From positions 43,598,875 to 43,662,874 of the forward strand of contig CM065168.1 in NCBI GenBank assembly GCA_033026295.1: a stretch of DNA of 64,000 bases, read 5' to 3'. This document shows positions 11,834 to 24,700 of this stretch, one piece after another. Numbering within the stretch: position 1 is the stretch's first letter; each line of letters opens with the position of its first letter. The position numbers were made by a program, and so were the translations under genes. The stretch is from Channa striata (taxonomy: Eukaryota; Chordata; Actinopteri; Anabantiformes; Channidae). The notes under the pieces were generated by a model. That model was not told where the DNA came from and made no database searches. It was given only the letters and a program-made list of their open reading frames with translations.

Positions 11834-12873
11834 AAAAGGAGAAGAACTTTACTTAGATTAATTTGATTCAGGCATGATTCAATATTTGGAGGGGAAAAAG
11901 ATCATATTTAACCACATTAAACATTGTGAAACAGCTGGAGGAGACAAAACTGCCCTAAAAATACAGACGTTTTTTGAAAGATGTTGCAATGTCCGTCAGA
12001 GTAAGACAACGACTACATTTTTTATAGATTTGAAAACAATGTAATGTCAATGTTTAGCTATATTTAGGAATAAAAGGGTGAAATATTGTCAGTGTTGACA
12101 ACTCGCTATGAGTACACAATACACAAAGTGTATTGAAGTCACTGATGTCACAAGCCTTTAATAAGAATCATTTTTTTAAATAATATAATTTTTAAATTTA
12201 CCTATAAAAATGTGTACGTTTTTATTTATTGGAATTTATGAAAGCCTAAAAATAAATTATAACAGATTTGTAAGTAACACTTTGTCCTGATTTCTATCAG
12301 AAAAAAGGATATTTGGAAAAATGGGAATATGACAGTAATAATTTGTAATAATACAGTAAAAAAAATGTATTGTTGTCTTAAAGTAAATGTGTAAAGGGTT
12401 TAGCGTTGCAGTGCAAGTAAACCTCTACAGACGTGTTTGACATTGATTTTTCCAGACTGGGGCAAATTCAATGACTGCAACAAAACAAAAAGGCATGTTG
12501 ACGAGCAGAAGATACCAAGTGTTTTATGAGAAAGTAACAGTATGACATAAATGTATTTACAAAAAAGTGGACCTTCAAGATAGACAGTTATTTAAACAGT
12601 TTTACAGCATAAAGTTGGTACAAATTTTAATTTCGACCAGATTGTAGAAATTTTACGTTTTTGTGGGAATGTTAAAAGTGTATTTTTCTGTTCATCACTG
12701 CCAAAATGTTAGCATTGCACCACTATATATGACACGTGGCTATAAATGTGAATAAATATTTGCAACGATGCTACATTCATTTGTAGTAACAAGTCCTTAG
12801 ATTGTTTCTAAAAACGTTTGCAGATTTGCAATAATAAAACACAATGCACTGGAGCTGAAGTGAACACGGAATC
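11834..12873. other. spacer between the alpha-like gene and fga
   Basis: AT-rich DNA. It should contain the 5' exon and promoter of the alpha-like gene, but I found no ATG followed by a convincing signal peptide and donor. No recognised repeat. Confidence 0.4.
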
Positions 12874-12879
12874 TTTATT
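12874..12879 (-). terminator. fga polyadenylation signal (alpha-E transcript)
   Basis: AATAAA on the minus strand about 320 bases after the alpha-E stop. A second copy at 13115-13120 is closer to the stop and equally possible. Confidence 0.4.
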
Positions 12880-13201
12880 GATTGAGCAGAGTCCAACAAT
12901 TGGCAGAACATTGGGTTTACTCAAGAACACCAGTTTCATAATCCTAACAGATCAATGACATGGACACAGCGGGGGAACAAAGTAGTAACAGTCAACAAAA
13001 CACACATGAAGACAAACTGACAGTGTTTGACATTATTTTGAAATCCCAGAATGATTTACCAATAGATCAATAGTCTAGACTTTTGACTTTTGGACTCAAA
13101 TGTTTATCCTCAGCTTTATTGTCAGCTCTTCTGTTTAATAATAAAAAAAAGTATAAAAGTATGTATTTTTATCATTATTCGAAAACTGGCCCTACGTTTC
13201 T

Positions 13202-16200
13202 CTAAAAATCTGCAGGTCGAATAAACATTCTAACAGTTTTCAGGCTGTAAGTGAGTGGTTTGTATGTTGCCCAAACAACTCCATTCTCAATCTCATACGG
13301 CGTATTTTTCTCTGGGTCATACGCGCCTTTGTAATACATCCCATTCAAGTTAGCGTATTGGCAGTTATTATACCACCACCCACCCCCATACATCGGTGCA
13401 CAATTCTCCTCCCAGTTATCGTTGTCTCTGTCAAAGGTGCTAAATTTCATCCCATTATGGGAAAGATAAGATGCCAAATTAGTCTCAGGCCCCATTAGAG
13501 CATCCCCGGCATCCCCAGTGTACCCAGACACGTGCATCGCGTACCCCTCCTCCTCTGAACCGACCCTAAATGTATATTCAGCAGTTGCTGCCCCTCCTTC
13601 CCAATCCTCCAACTCCACCTTCAGCATGGTCTCAACCTGATTAGTCAGCAGGTGAATGTTTTCGTTTCCTAGCCAAAACTCCCCCTTGCCCTGAGCATTG
13701 ACCGAGCCGAAGCCATTGCGGTATTCAGCCCAGCTGCGGTTGAAGCTGACCGCTCCGCTCTCTCTCTGCTGGACTAACAACCACCCACTGATTAACCCCT
13801 CCTGCTGGCAGTAAACCTCAACTACCTTTGTGGAGTCCGTGCCGCCAGGTTTGATCTTAAACAGGCCGTTTGTTTCCCCTTTCAGGTGGTTCTGGTAGGC
13901 TTCCACACAATCTGCGAATAAAGAGGGGCACACCGTATACCGCGAGTTAGCTTGGACTGGCATGTTCTGTGGATTGGCTTTGATAAAATGGTCCCTACAA
14001 CTTTCTTCTTTTCTGATTAACCCATTTTTGTCAATCTGTGTAGTATGTAGTTTAGACAGGGCCACAGCACCCAAAGTCCTAACTTGTTCTAGTATAAGCA
14101 TGAGAAAATAAGAAAAAAACTCACAAGAATGTATGCACAAGGAACATTTTTCTACCAGATAAAACTGCTAGCTTTTCCTAAACACAACATTTCTAAAATT
14201 TACACTGGTAATAACAGCAAAATCTACACACTGGGTCTGATAGGGTAAATGTGCCTGGTGTTACACTGATCAAAATCAAGTTTTTGCTTCTTTGCATTTA
14301 ATATGCGAGAAGAATTCCTGTCCAGTATTTGGATGTTTTTTTTTTTTTTTTGCAGAAACAGCCCTAAAGTTTTTTTGGGCAAAACATATATGTCAAAGTA
14401 ACTGCAAAATATAAAATATTTCAAGTCTAGCAACAAACAATAACAAATGCTGTGTACACTTCATGTTTTTGGTGCATAGGGCTAGCTAGCAAGCTAGCTA
14501 ATGCAAAAGCATGCTATCTAGCTGAATGTGCCCCTCTGGGCCTTGCAGAATTTACTCCACATTTGAGGTTTCGGTACCTTTTCCTACATAATCAGCCTGA
14601 CGCTTGACATGCATGCTCTTCACACTGCGGGCATGGAAATCAGGAACATCCTCGTCTGTAGATTCTCTCAGGAACGCACCAAGGTCAAGACCAACTTCAG
14701 AACCAAACGGATCCCCTAATCCTGTTTTTGAATCGCCTAAGAGGCTTCCCTTGGTACTACTAGTATGGACGGTCTTGGTGCTCACAGATGATGAGGAGGA
14801 TGTGTGGCTGAGTGTTGGGAACAAAGAGGACATTCCTCCCTTGGTAAAGCTTGCCCCTGATTGGCACTCGGGACCTCCCTCAATGACCTCTTCCACCTTT
14901 TCCACAGGCCCATCCTTTGTGTGGACGATGGTTCGTCTGGTACTCCTGGTGCACGAAACTGCTTTGGTGGACACATGACTTGTGCTAGGCTGGCCAAAGC
15001 CATCAAGACCTGTTCCAAAGAAATCGCTGTTGCCGTTTCCTCCAATCTCAGTGATGGATTTAGATGAAGTGGAGGAGGAGGAAGTGCCGGAAGACGATGA
15101 CGAAGAGGAGGAGGAGGAGGAGGAGGAGGAGGAGGAGGAGGACGAGGAGGAGGACGAGGAGGATGTTGAACCAGAGAAGGAAGTACCTGGAACTTTGGAG
15201 ATGGTTGCTGGGGATGAGCTGGAGCCCTCCTCTTCCAACACAAGCTGTGCAGTCCTCACCTAAGAAAGAAAACAAGGAAACTCTTCAGCATAGGTGTACC
15301 AGCTGTTTTAGGCCACTGGCAATAAGAAGTGATAATAACCAGCCAACTCTGACTTAGGTCTATGTCTAGTTTGACAAGGGTCTACTTAGAAGTATAGAAC
15401 TGCTAATAAGCCGGAATGCTTTTTATGGAAAAAAAAAGCATGCACGGAAGCTGAAATCATTGTACAATAGTGCAGTAATCTATGACTCACAAACGTTTAC
15501 AACTCTATGAATGTACAGGGACAAGAGGAAGAAGAACATACAGTCATTATGTACTTTACCAGCAGCCCTGCTAACAGCTATAGCTAGCATCTGTGCAGGC
15601 AGTTAATTGGTAAAAAAAACACACAAAACATTTATTAATGAGTTAATTAACTGGACTTTCTTTGTCTTGTTAACATTGTCAAGACCAAAACTAACAATGA
15701 GTGCATCTGACTAACAAATATTGTTTGTGAGTGGTCATGTACAGAAATGCATCACTCACTTCGGAGAACAAGTCATCTCTGCGCTGTCCGGCTGCGACGA
15801 CATCCTTAGACTTGTAAATGCTATCCACAACGACGTTCTGCAGAGGCCTGCTCTTCATCACGTACAGTGTCCCAACAGACTCGACATTCTGAACCGGGCG
15901 GGAGTCCAGCTGGTTAATCTGGGAAAGCAACAGAAAGTCCAAGTGAGAATTCACTTGTGAGAATTCTGTGAGAATTGCGAGCATCTGCGTAAACCCAGCG
16001 CACATTTGGAAATTATTACATACTTCAAAAATGAGCCCTTTTTGACAGTCTTGCTTTTTAAGGTTTGAATACCAACATTTATCACCTTTATTACTGGATT
16101 ACATTTCCGAACAAATTGTGCAAATACAATGATTACAAGGCTCCGGCTTAAACCTGAACTCTCCTGGTTCTCTGCGGTTCCTTACCTGTTTGTCCAGGGT

Positions 16201-18218
16201 CACATAGCTTTCCTTGTCCACCTGATACTCTGAGTAGCGCTGGCAGGATCCTTTGCAGGAACGGAGTTTAATGTCGATATCCACCTGGCAAAGAAACCGA
16301 GATTCTGAATAAAACTCATAAGGCAGATCCAGCAGTACTGAATATCCATATATAAATACAGATATTTACAGTGAACAAAGTGAAGTTGAGTCTAGTTTTG
16401 TTTTAAATTTATTTTGTTTTAAATAAAGTTATGTTTTTGATCGGCCTTCACGCACTTTTTTTTCCTCAACTTTACTCAGGAATGTAGTCAGTGAGTAAAT
16501 AGATGTAATCAGCTTTTTCGTTTCTGTGTCATTCAAAAAGATGCGGCGTATGTCTAGAAGATTAACTTTAGTTAAATCCATCTTTTTTCCTGTCATGTGT
16601 GTCCCTACCTCTAGTCTCTGCATCTCGACGACCTGATCTTTGATCCGGTCTTTCATGGCAGCCAGGATCCTCAGCTGTCTGTCAATCCTAATCTTCATGT
16701 CTATGATTCTCTGACGCAGATTCTGGGCCAAGTCATAGTAGTTGTTGTCACTGCCTGATGGAAAAAGAGATGATGCATTTAAATTAACATTCCTCTTCCA
16801 TTAATATAGATGCAAATTATATGTACAATTTTGTGTCACTAAGTGTATAAACATTAAAAAAACCCAACACTGATCAGCCATAACATTAATACTGATGGTC
16901 AGCATGGCCACTCACAGCAGCACCGTGCACAGTAAGATGTGATGCACTGTGTACAGAGGTGCTAGAAGTACGCAAACTCCGTCCTTCAAGGGTAAAAGTG
17001 CAGATTATCTGTTTCACTTTGGTACAACAGTAAAGGTACTCCACTAAGAAAACTCTTTGTTTTAATCAATAGTGATTACGGTAATTCATTAAATTAAATC
17101 TAAGGGTCAAAGGTCAGTGTCGGAAAACGGTGGAGCTCATTTTAACCCCTTGATGTGCTGACTGACTGACTTCATGTGTCAGGTGTGACTAATGAAAGTG
17201 AAATATTAAAAATAAAACTGTCACTTCTCTTTAGCACTCTAGAACACGTTTGTGGTTTATTTTGAAACATTGCTCTTTGGAGATTAAAAATTAAACGTTA
17301 ACATTTGTCTAAACTATAGTTTAAAAATTGCAGAGGCCCAGATAAAAATTTCTTCCTCATGTATGAAAACTGCAGTAACTTGTTCATAAAAAATGTGGAT
17401 CATTATGTTTAAAACAGCGTGCATTCACATCTGTAAATGTATTTTGTTTCAATGTGATGCTCCACTTGCTATGAAAAAGGAAGTACACAAACACAGACTA
17501 ACCGGTATCGATGAGGAGCTTATCCTTCAGGTAGTCGTAAGTCTGCTTGGAAACCTGGTCAGCAGAGCGGTGCTTGGCCCTGTTTTGATCCAGGAGGCTG
17601 CGGATCCTTTCGATCCTCTTCAAAAAGTCATGGTCGTACATATCCATCAGACCCTGGATCCTGCAGCCGGACGGGCATTTGTAACCCTGATGGAGAACGG
17701 GAGAGGTGGAATTCACAAACTCTGAATGCGTTCAGCAGCTGACGGTGAATATTTGAGCTGAGGTGAACTGTGCCGTCACTGTACTGTAACACAAACATGA
17801 TGAACAATGTGATGACAGGATGGAAGAAAGAAGCTGCGTACCCATTCATCGTCTGTGCAGAAAGGCCATTCCCTTTGAGTGGCACATTTGTCAGATCTGG
17901 TGCCAGGTTCCACGGGGCGAGCTCCTCTGGGGTCCACCACTGTGGCCTGGACAGAATGGGAACAGGATGACAAAAATATGTAAAAATCCAAATGTGTAGG
18001 GCCTGATTATAATCAAAAGTGGGTTCCTTTCATGAGTTTTATTGTGCTACACTCTCACGTTTTGAAAGAAACCAATGAACACAGAATGAGATAAATATTA
18101 TTCATGACTGTGTGTGGTTCATAAATACAGTTATGGCTGCTACATATCATGTGAGACTCACCAGAGTAGACGCCACACAAATCACACCAATACAGAAAAG
18201 TAAATGGAGTCTCTCCAT
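13202..18218 (-). CDS. fga: fibrinogen alpha chain, alpha and alpha-E forms
   Basis: A-alpha chain of fibrinogen, secreted. Exons (high to low): 18218-18162 signal peptide (MERLHLLFCIGVICVASTL), 17946-17842, 17686-17503, 16754-16609, 16284-16186, 15918-15760, 15259-14578 and 13911-13202. Exon 2 gives a short fibrinopeptide ending VVDPR, thrombin-type cut, knob GARP, then the cysteine motif up to WPFC; exon 3 starts GYKCPSGCR. The coiled coil ends at VDIDIKLRSCKGSC. Exon 7 is the alpha-C region: a run of about 30 serines, then a domain with two cysteines (VSCTRSTRRT ... GGPEC) as in the human alpha-C hairpin. Two ends are possible: reading on to TAA at 14554-14552 gives a 485-residue alpha chain, while splicing at the phase-1 donor after 14578 to 13911 gives a 713-residue alpha-E chain with a C-terminal fibrinogen domain (DCVEAYQ start, GEFWLGNENIHLLT, DRDNDNW, GGGWWYNNC, end FIRPADF). 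All phases agree and no frame break is seen. Confidence 0.95.
15074..15166 (-). repeat. CTC/GAG triplet tract coding poly-Ser in fga
   Basis: A nearly pure GAG run on the + strand (TCC/TCG/TCT Ser codons on the minus strand) in the alpha-C connector. Likely length-variable. The opposite strand spells poly-Glu but is only a shadow. Confidence 0.85.
16862..16910. repeat. possible fish dispersed repeat fragment
   Basis: The phrase ATCAGCCATAACATTAATAC in an fga intron resembles a dispersed teleost repeat motif. Short and degenerate; family not identified. Confidence 0.25.
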
Positions 18219-18365
18219 CTTTGGCTCTGTCGTCCTTCCTCTGTGTGCAGACTGGTTGCTGAATGCTTCTCTAAGGCTGTTGTGGGCTCATTTGAAGCCT
18301 CCTGGTTCAGTGTCAGAAACCTGTGACTCATCAGGGTTTGGAAATGTCTGCCCGGTCAGATCAGA

Positions 18366-18375
18366 GTTGCGTAAC
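18366..18375 (-). promoter_or_regulatory. C/EBP-like site in the fga promoter
   Basis: GTTGCGTAAC, a near-perfect C/EBP palindrome, lies about 150 bases upstream of the fga ATG. C/EBP sites are established liver and acute-phase elements of mammalian fibrinogen genes. Inferred from motif and position only. Confidence 0.35.
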
Positions 18376-18419
18376 CTCAGCCGTTAGCACCGATCGATGT
18401 GGAGGCTGTTTGTTGTACT

Positions 18420-19990
18420 GTGTCCGGACGCACATTGAACACAAACACTGACACATCTGCTCAGTTTCTGCAGGACTTACTGGCATTTGATCCAGTGTGT
18501 TTCTTCAGGGCAAATAGTGACAAACAGCAATGACAGTAACTGCAAATACGAGTAAGGAATTACTCAAGCGAATTTGACCACAACACCGAAAAGAAAATCA
18601 TATTCATAACCTAATTTATTAGGCTGCTTTGTAATTTCACACAAGTATTTTTCTTATTGCGTTTTTATAATAAACTGAATCCACATTGAGACAGTAATGG
18701 AGCCAATTCACATTTTTTGTTGGAAGAACAAAAAAGTAATTAGCTTAACTACAATTCTTGTGAATCCAGTGGTACAAACAGTACCAAGTTTTCAGGTAAT
18801 CTACTAAAAGTATTAGTAGCATATTGCAGTCCTTGTATTCCAAATGTTACTTAAGGTAAAGTACAAAAGTAATGACCCACATGATTTACAAGCATGAAAC
18901 GTCCTGTGTAATGGCTCAATTCACATTAATAAATACTATTGGATAATTTTTTTAAAATGAATTCATTTGTTTAATGACTGGCTTATTTTATGTACTGCAT
19001 GGTAGTTGATGAATCTTACAATGGGCTTCATGATTAATATGAATCAGAAAAGTGAATAATTCTAACTATGGACACTGATGAGCTAGAGGAGGCTGGACAC
19101 ATACCAACACTGGAGACAAGGAGCTTCAGCAAACTGACTATCTGAAACAAAATGTTCCAGTGAGTCATTTCCAGGTTGGAACACCAACCTTGTCTGAACT
19201 TGTGACCCTTTGGGAGCCGTCAGTGACAATTATTGGTTGAAGTTTCCTGCCAAACGCTGACTGATGTTGACATTTTGGACGTGCAGAAAACATGAGAGCA
19301 GCACCACCCCCTGGTAAAAATAATCCACGCACAACTTTGTTCAATTGTTGGTTCAGTGCTGTGTGACGTTCAATCCAGAACATAGAACGACCCATAACAA
19401 CTGACAGGGTTTAATCAGTTATTTTAAAGTTACCTTTTTGTCTTTTAAAGACACAGAATCAAACTATTGAAGTAAATGAAATTACTGATTTTTAGAAAGC
19501 AAGAATCTACTTAATAGGCGTGTAACATACGGGATACAACTAGAAAAGCTCTCTAGTTAATACTGAGGAACTACAGAAATGAAATGTAAAACTAGTTTAT
19601 ACCTTTTAATGTCTTTTTTGCTCCAACAAAACTCAGTTAATATTATTAAAAGACCTGCATATGTTCAGAGTAGAAATCCCTGATTTGTTTTTATTGCTCC
19701 TAAACAGCATCGCAGTCTCATGCTCACACTAATCTAAGTTCCACCTATGAAGCATAAAGCAATGAAAACCTGTGCAAGTTATAGAAACATTTCCACCAGA
19801 CTAATAAATAAAAAGAAACATCAGTTTTTAAAAACCTGAATAACAGGTACATATAAATAATTAAGCAATCAGTGTTCAGTCATCTGTGGCATTTGTTTTA
19901 TTTGGGATTTTGTAGGTTTTATTCATCCCAACAGGAAAATGTTGCTGCGCATAAATAAAACAGCAGTATCACAGAAGTTTTATGCATTAC
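18420..19990. other. spacer upstream of fga
   Basis: AT-rich, no convincing ORF, no clear repeat. Probably holds further upstream regulatory DNA of fga. Confidence 0.4.
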
Positions 19991-19999
19991 TGAAGGGCA

Positions 20000-20110
20000 C
20001 TTCAAAACGTGTTGAGGAGGCACAAAGGATCGAACCACCGACCCGGGAGTTCATGAATAACTGCCACTACACTAAACTACTGTGCCCAACGTGGGGCAAA
20101 ATCAGTGTAG
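20000..20110 (-). repeat. tRNA-derived SINE fragment
   Basis: GGATCGAACCACCGACCC followed by an anticodon-arm-like stretch ending in CACTACACTAAACTACTGTG, the reverse orientation of a tRNA-like SINE head with B-box. Boundaries approximate. Confidence 0.45.
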
Positions 20111-20639
20111 TAAGCCACTGTTAATCAGCCACAATTAGAGCAATAACCACACAGTTAGGATAAAAGGTTTAACCGATGCCCAGATGCACACCAAAAGGAA
20201 AACCAAAGTTACCAATTTTTTAAAAGGATAATAATTCATTATTAAGCCTAATAAGAACGGTGTTATTTGTTTTGACTAGGGACGTGTCAATGCCAATACC
20301 AGTAACAGGCATTTGGCCAGATCCTGCTGTTATGTTTTAAGACATTTAATGACAAAGGTAAAGTGAAATGCAAACCGCTGTGCTAACGTTTCTCAAGAAT
20401 AATTTAAAAACAAATACTTGTAACTAAAATCTATGAAAACCATGGGTTATATTTTGTAGTTAGAACATTAGCTGAAGTTTGCTTTGCTCGCTTTGTCATT
20501 GTTACGCCATTACTCGACATATCTGTTTTGGAAGAAGAACGCAGAAGAATTTCTATTCTTACGGGATTTGTTTAACTGCAATTGATTCAAGAAAACTTTA
20601 CAGTTCAGCAACTCATTCAACAAGCAAAACTGTTTAGTC

Positions 20640-20885
20640 TTGTAAATATTCCCTTATATTGCACTTTTATCCAAAGCACTTTACAATGTAGCTTCTCATT
20701 CACACAACGATGGCGATGGCTGCCATGCAGGGCGCTCATTTGACCCTCCGGGACCAAAAGGGGGTTCAGTGTCTTGCCCAAGGACACTTCGGCAAGCAGC
20801 AAGGACCCAGGGATCGAACCAATGACCCTATGGTCCGTGGGCGATAGGGTCCTTACGGCCACTGAGCTGTGATGATCATATTGTG
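20640..20885 (-). repeat. teleost SINE, reverse orientation
   Basis: Contains ACTTTTATCCAAAGCACTTT, then GTGTCTTGCCCAAGGACAC, GGATCGAACC (B-box complement) and CCACTGAGCTGTG: the standard order of a tRNA-derived fish SINE read from its tail. Confidence 0.7.
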
Positions 20886-21054
20886 ATGAACAATATCTCA
20901 ACGTTATGGGAATTTCTTACTTCCAACTTCAGTCAACATTGATTAAACCTTAAACTAATTGGTATGTCTCTTCTGTGATTCTATATCAACCACAAACCAC
21001 CTCACCATGGCAAAAACACTAAATGACGACATTCACCATTTAAAGTGAAATTAC

Positions 21055-21515
21055 TGAGTGAGTGAGATTCCAATCGAGGAGGTGGTGGACAGAAGGATGT
21101 TGGCCAAACTAACATCCATCATGGATAATAACCCCTCCCACCCCCTGCACCTCACTGTGGAGGCTCTGAGCAGCTCCTTCAGCACTAGACTGTTACACCC
21201 ACAGTGCAGGAAGGAGGCTGCTGTCCATCATTCCTCCCCACAGCCATAAGACTGTACAATGTGTCACTGCAGTGACACACAATGTGCAATTTTACTTGTT
21301 TATGTTCTTATTTATTGTGTAATAATTTGTGTTCCAATGTAAATATGTATATATTTTTAGTCTTAAATGCCTTTTTCTGTTAAACTATAATGCACATTGT
21401 TCTGTGCAGACTCTGTGTCCTTGTCCATGGCTGCTGAATCACAACAATTTCCCCACTGTGGGATTAATAAAGTTCTATTCTATTCTATTCAGTATGGACA
21501 GGGTCATCCAGTGGA
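21055..21515 (+). repeat. non-LTR retrotransposon 3' end (LINE)
   Basis: The 21058-21249 reading gives MLAKLTSIMDNNPSHPLH and SSFSTRLLHPQCRKE, resembling the C-terminal tail of LINE ORF2 proteins in fish. It is followed by a 3' UTR ending in CCCCACTGTGGGATTAATAA and a (TTCTA)n tail at 21475-21490, typical of Rex1/Babar-like LINE ends. The reading breaks after 21249, so it is a dead copy. Confidence 0.6.
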
Positions 21516-21737
21516 GCAGTGAGTCTAGTTGATGTGCTTTTATCAGTTTTGGTACAACTACAGAGGTGTACGGCGCAGACAAAGAAACAAATGTGATTGG
21601 ACGTGATTTGGTGCTGGTTTTAGTGTTTACATGCTAACTGAAGACAATTTCATTCATTAAAAAGTAATAAAATTGCCATTAACGTTAAGCTGCGGAATAA
21701 ACAGGCAACACTGCAGCACTTAATAAAACCTCTGTTC

Positions 21738-24700
21738 TTAATCTTTCTTGTGTGTTAAGCGGTGGCACGTGAGGTGCTGCAGGAGTCTAAAGCACCTCTT
21801 GCAATGTTCACACTCGAATGGCTTCTCTCCTGTGTGGATCCGCAGGTGTTTATTGAGGTTACTCTTGTGGTTGAATCGTTTCCCGCAGTCTTTACATTCA
21901 TAGGGTTTCTCTCCGGAGTGAATCAACTGATGGCTCTTCAGGTTTACAGTCTGGGAAAAGCACTTGCCGCACTTGGAGCAGCGGTGGGGTTTCTCTGCTG
22001 TCCCACCACATTCGTGGCTGTTGAGTTGTGCAAGCTCAGTGAAGCGCCCGCCGCATAGAGAGCAGTGCGGCGGCTTCTCTTTGTGGATGGCCTGGTGTGT
22101 TTTTAAAGCCGAGGAATGGGCAAACCCTTTACCACACTTATCACAGATGTACGGTTTCTCTCCTGTGTGGCAACGTTTGTGGACTATGAGGTGCTGCTGG
22201 AGACGGAAGCTCTTGCCGCAAACTGAGCAGCTGTAAGGTTTCTCCCCAGTGTGAATCATCTTGTGCTTTTTCAAGTTGTTTCTGATGCTGAAAGCCTTTC
22301 CACATACAGGGCACTTGAAGGGCTTTTCTCCTGTGTGTGTGTACTGGTGCACCACCAATGACATCTGCATCCTGAACCGTTTCAAACACAGCTTGCACTG
22401 GTACGGTTTCTCCCCTGTGTGGACACGTTCATGCTGCTTCAGTTTGGTCAGGTGCTTGAAGCTTTTCTCACAGTATTTGCAGCTATGCGGCCTCTCCTCA
22501 AAGTGACTGCGCATGTGTGTTTTGAGGTCACCTCTTCTAGCGCAGGTCTTGCCACAGTGCTCGCATTCAAACTGCTTTACCCCTGTGTGGATGAGCTGGT
22601 GCTCTTTCAGAGTGCCTTCTCTCCCAAACTGCTTCCCACACACCTCACAGCTGAAAGACTTCACTCCGGTGTGTATGATGAGGTGCTGCCGGAGAGTTTG
22701 CAAAGAGTAGAAGCTCTTAGTGCATTGTGTGCAGCGGTGAGGTATCTCTCGTGGAGTCTGTTTAGGGGGTTTTTCTTTCACTTTGTGGACATGCCCGTGC
22801 CGTTTCAATTGTTGTTTAGTCTGAAATGTCAGGCTGCATTCGTGGCATGAAAACAACTCCTGCTGTGCCTGTTCCGACCCCTGCTGCTTCAGTTTAGCTG
22901 TCGTCATTCTGCAGTTTTGCCGCTTGTGTCTGGTGAGATTGCTCCACCTTGCAAAGGATTTACCACAGTGCTCACATTGGTGAGACTTAGGTTTGGACTC
23001 ATTTTGCTGCTGGTACTTCTCTGTTCCATTTCATTTGTCGATAACACAGTAGAGAGAGTTACAGAAACAAAGAGAGAAAGTGAAAACAGTTAAAATTAGG
23101 AACCTCCAAACATCCAAGAACTTCCAACAGCATTGAACTTTTTCACTTTTTTTTCCTTAGACAGTCAGAGAAGAGAAGTAAGTAAAGTGGAAAAGGAGCA
23201 AATTGAAACTATTTAGAAAAAAATCTTTTGCACACTACATCAGAGTGAAATTATATTTTGACGAAAACAGCAGAGACCCTCAAAGTAAAGGCTGGACAGA
23301 GACATAAGAACTCATGAAATCAACTCCCAAATTTCACATTAATGTCAATTTAAGTTGCACACTAGCTGTAAGTAAAACTGCCTAAGGTAATTACTGGCTG
23401 CAGTCTGATAAAGAGCTCTGATCACAGCACTTAAAAACTGTATTTAAGAAACATTAACATATTTTCTTTGTTGCTGTTATTCTGTATAAAACAGACACTT
23501 TTAAGTCAACAGTTTCTAAGTGTAATTATTGTAAATGTTTTTAGAGAAAACTTTACCTCCAGTTGCAGGCCCAGAAGATTTTTGGCGTTCATCTTCATCG
23601 TCCTCTTCAGCATCGTGCTCCTCCAATTTGGTGATGTCAACCGACAGGCTGTTCGTTGGATTGGGGTCCCTGCAGTCTTCTGTACCACCACTTTGATCAG
23701 TGGTTGTGGTGGATTTGCAGCACTCTGAGACTTTATAGCCCTGTGAAAGCCACATTACCCCTTCGGCACTATCACTATCCTCCTCAAGCACCAACAGTAT
23801 CTCATCAGCCTGCATGTGACTCGGCTCAAGTTCATCTATTTCTTCGGCTTTAGTTTCCCCCCAGTTTGAGTGTCTGTCATCACACTCGGACACTTCTTTA
23901 TACAAAATTATCTCTGTTTCAGTGTCACCTAACCAGTGTAAGTGGTGGCTCAGCTCGGGGTTTAGGACTTTTATGCCATCTTCTGACTCCTTCTCCTCTT
24001 TTACATCGACCTTGATGCTGGAGTAATTTTCCTCTGCTTCCTGATGGATTACCTGCCCATTAAGTCCTAGAGTTTGCTTGCAATCCACCAAGCAGAAAGA
24101 GATCTCCTTCAGGACTAAGTTGTCGTCTGATGAGTCAAAATACAAGACACTTAGTTTACATTGCACAAGTCAAGCAGCAAGACAATACAATTATAGCAAT
24201 ATGTGACTTATCGGTTTAAACCACGAACATTAATGTGAAATTCTGAAGGTATCAAGTAGTGTTACATATTGAGAAATTGTCGCCATGGTACTTTAGTTTC
24301 CTGTGCCTGTTTTGGTGTATGCAGAGAATTAGCTGCATCTTTTTTCTCCTTTGGCTATAAAGTTGTTTTTCTTAATTCAAAATTGTTTGAGTTTAGTTGT
24401 GAAATTAAAATAGTGAAAGAACAAACTAGGGAGCCATAAAATTGTTTCTAGTTGTGTTTTGACCTCACTACATTGTTGACACCTCCTTTTCATATGCTTA
24501 GAATTGTCCCACAAACTGACAAATAGTGACCTTGGTCACTGAGGTATTCACAAACATGATGCTGTTAACCTCTTTCTTCCTGTTACTTGTACAGCAAATA
24601 CAAGAAGCAAGACACAAACTGCAGACGGGCTAATGTGGAGCTGGGTGTCTTTCAGTGCGCAGCTACTGGTCCTACCAACATGCCCAATGTTTTCGACTAA

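Noticed and set aside
14478..14502. GCTAGCTAGC-type short palindrome in the fga intron
   Set aside because: Simple CTAG-rich sequence with 8-base arms; too common to call a feature.
14982..15263. Open frame on the + strand coding a long Glu/Asp run
   Set aside because: It is the antisense shadow of the poly-Ser region of fga, which has conserved alpha-C cysteines and correct splice phases on the minus strand.
21762..22850. Several + strand open frames opposite the zinc fingers
   Set aside because: Antisense shadows of the repeated finger codons.
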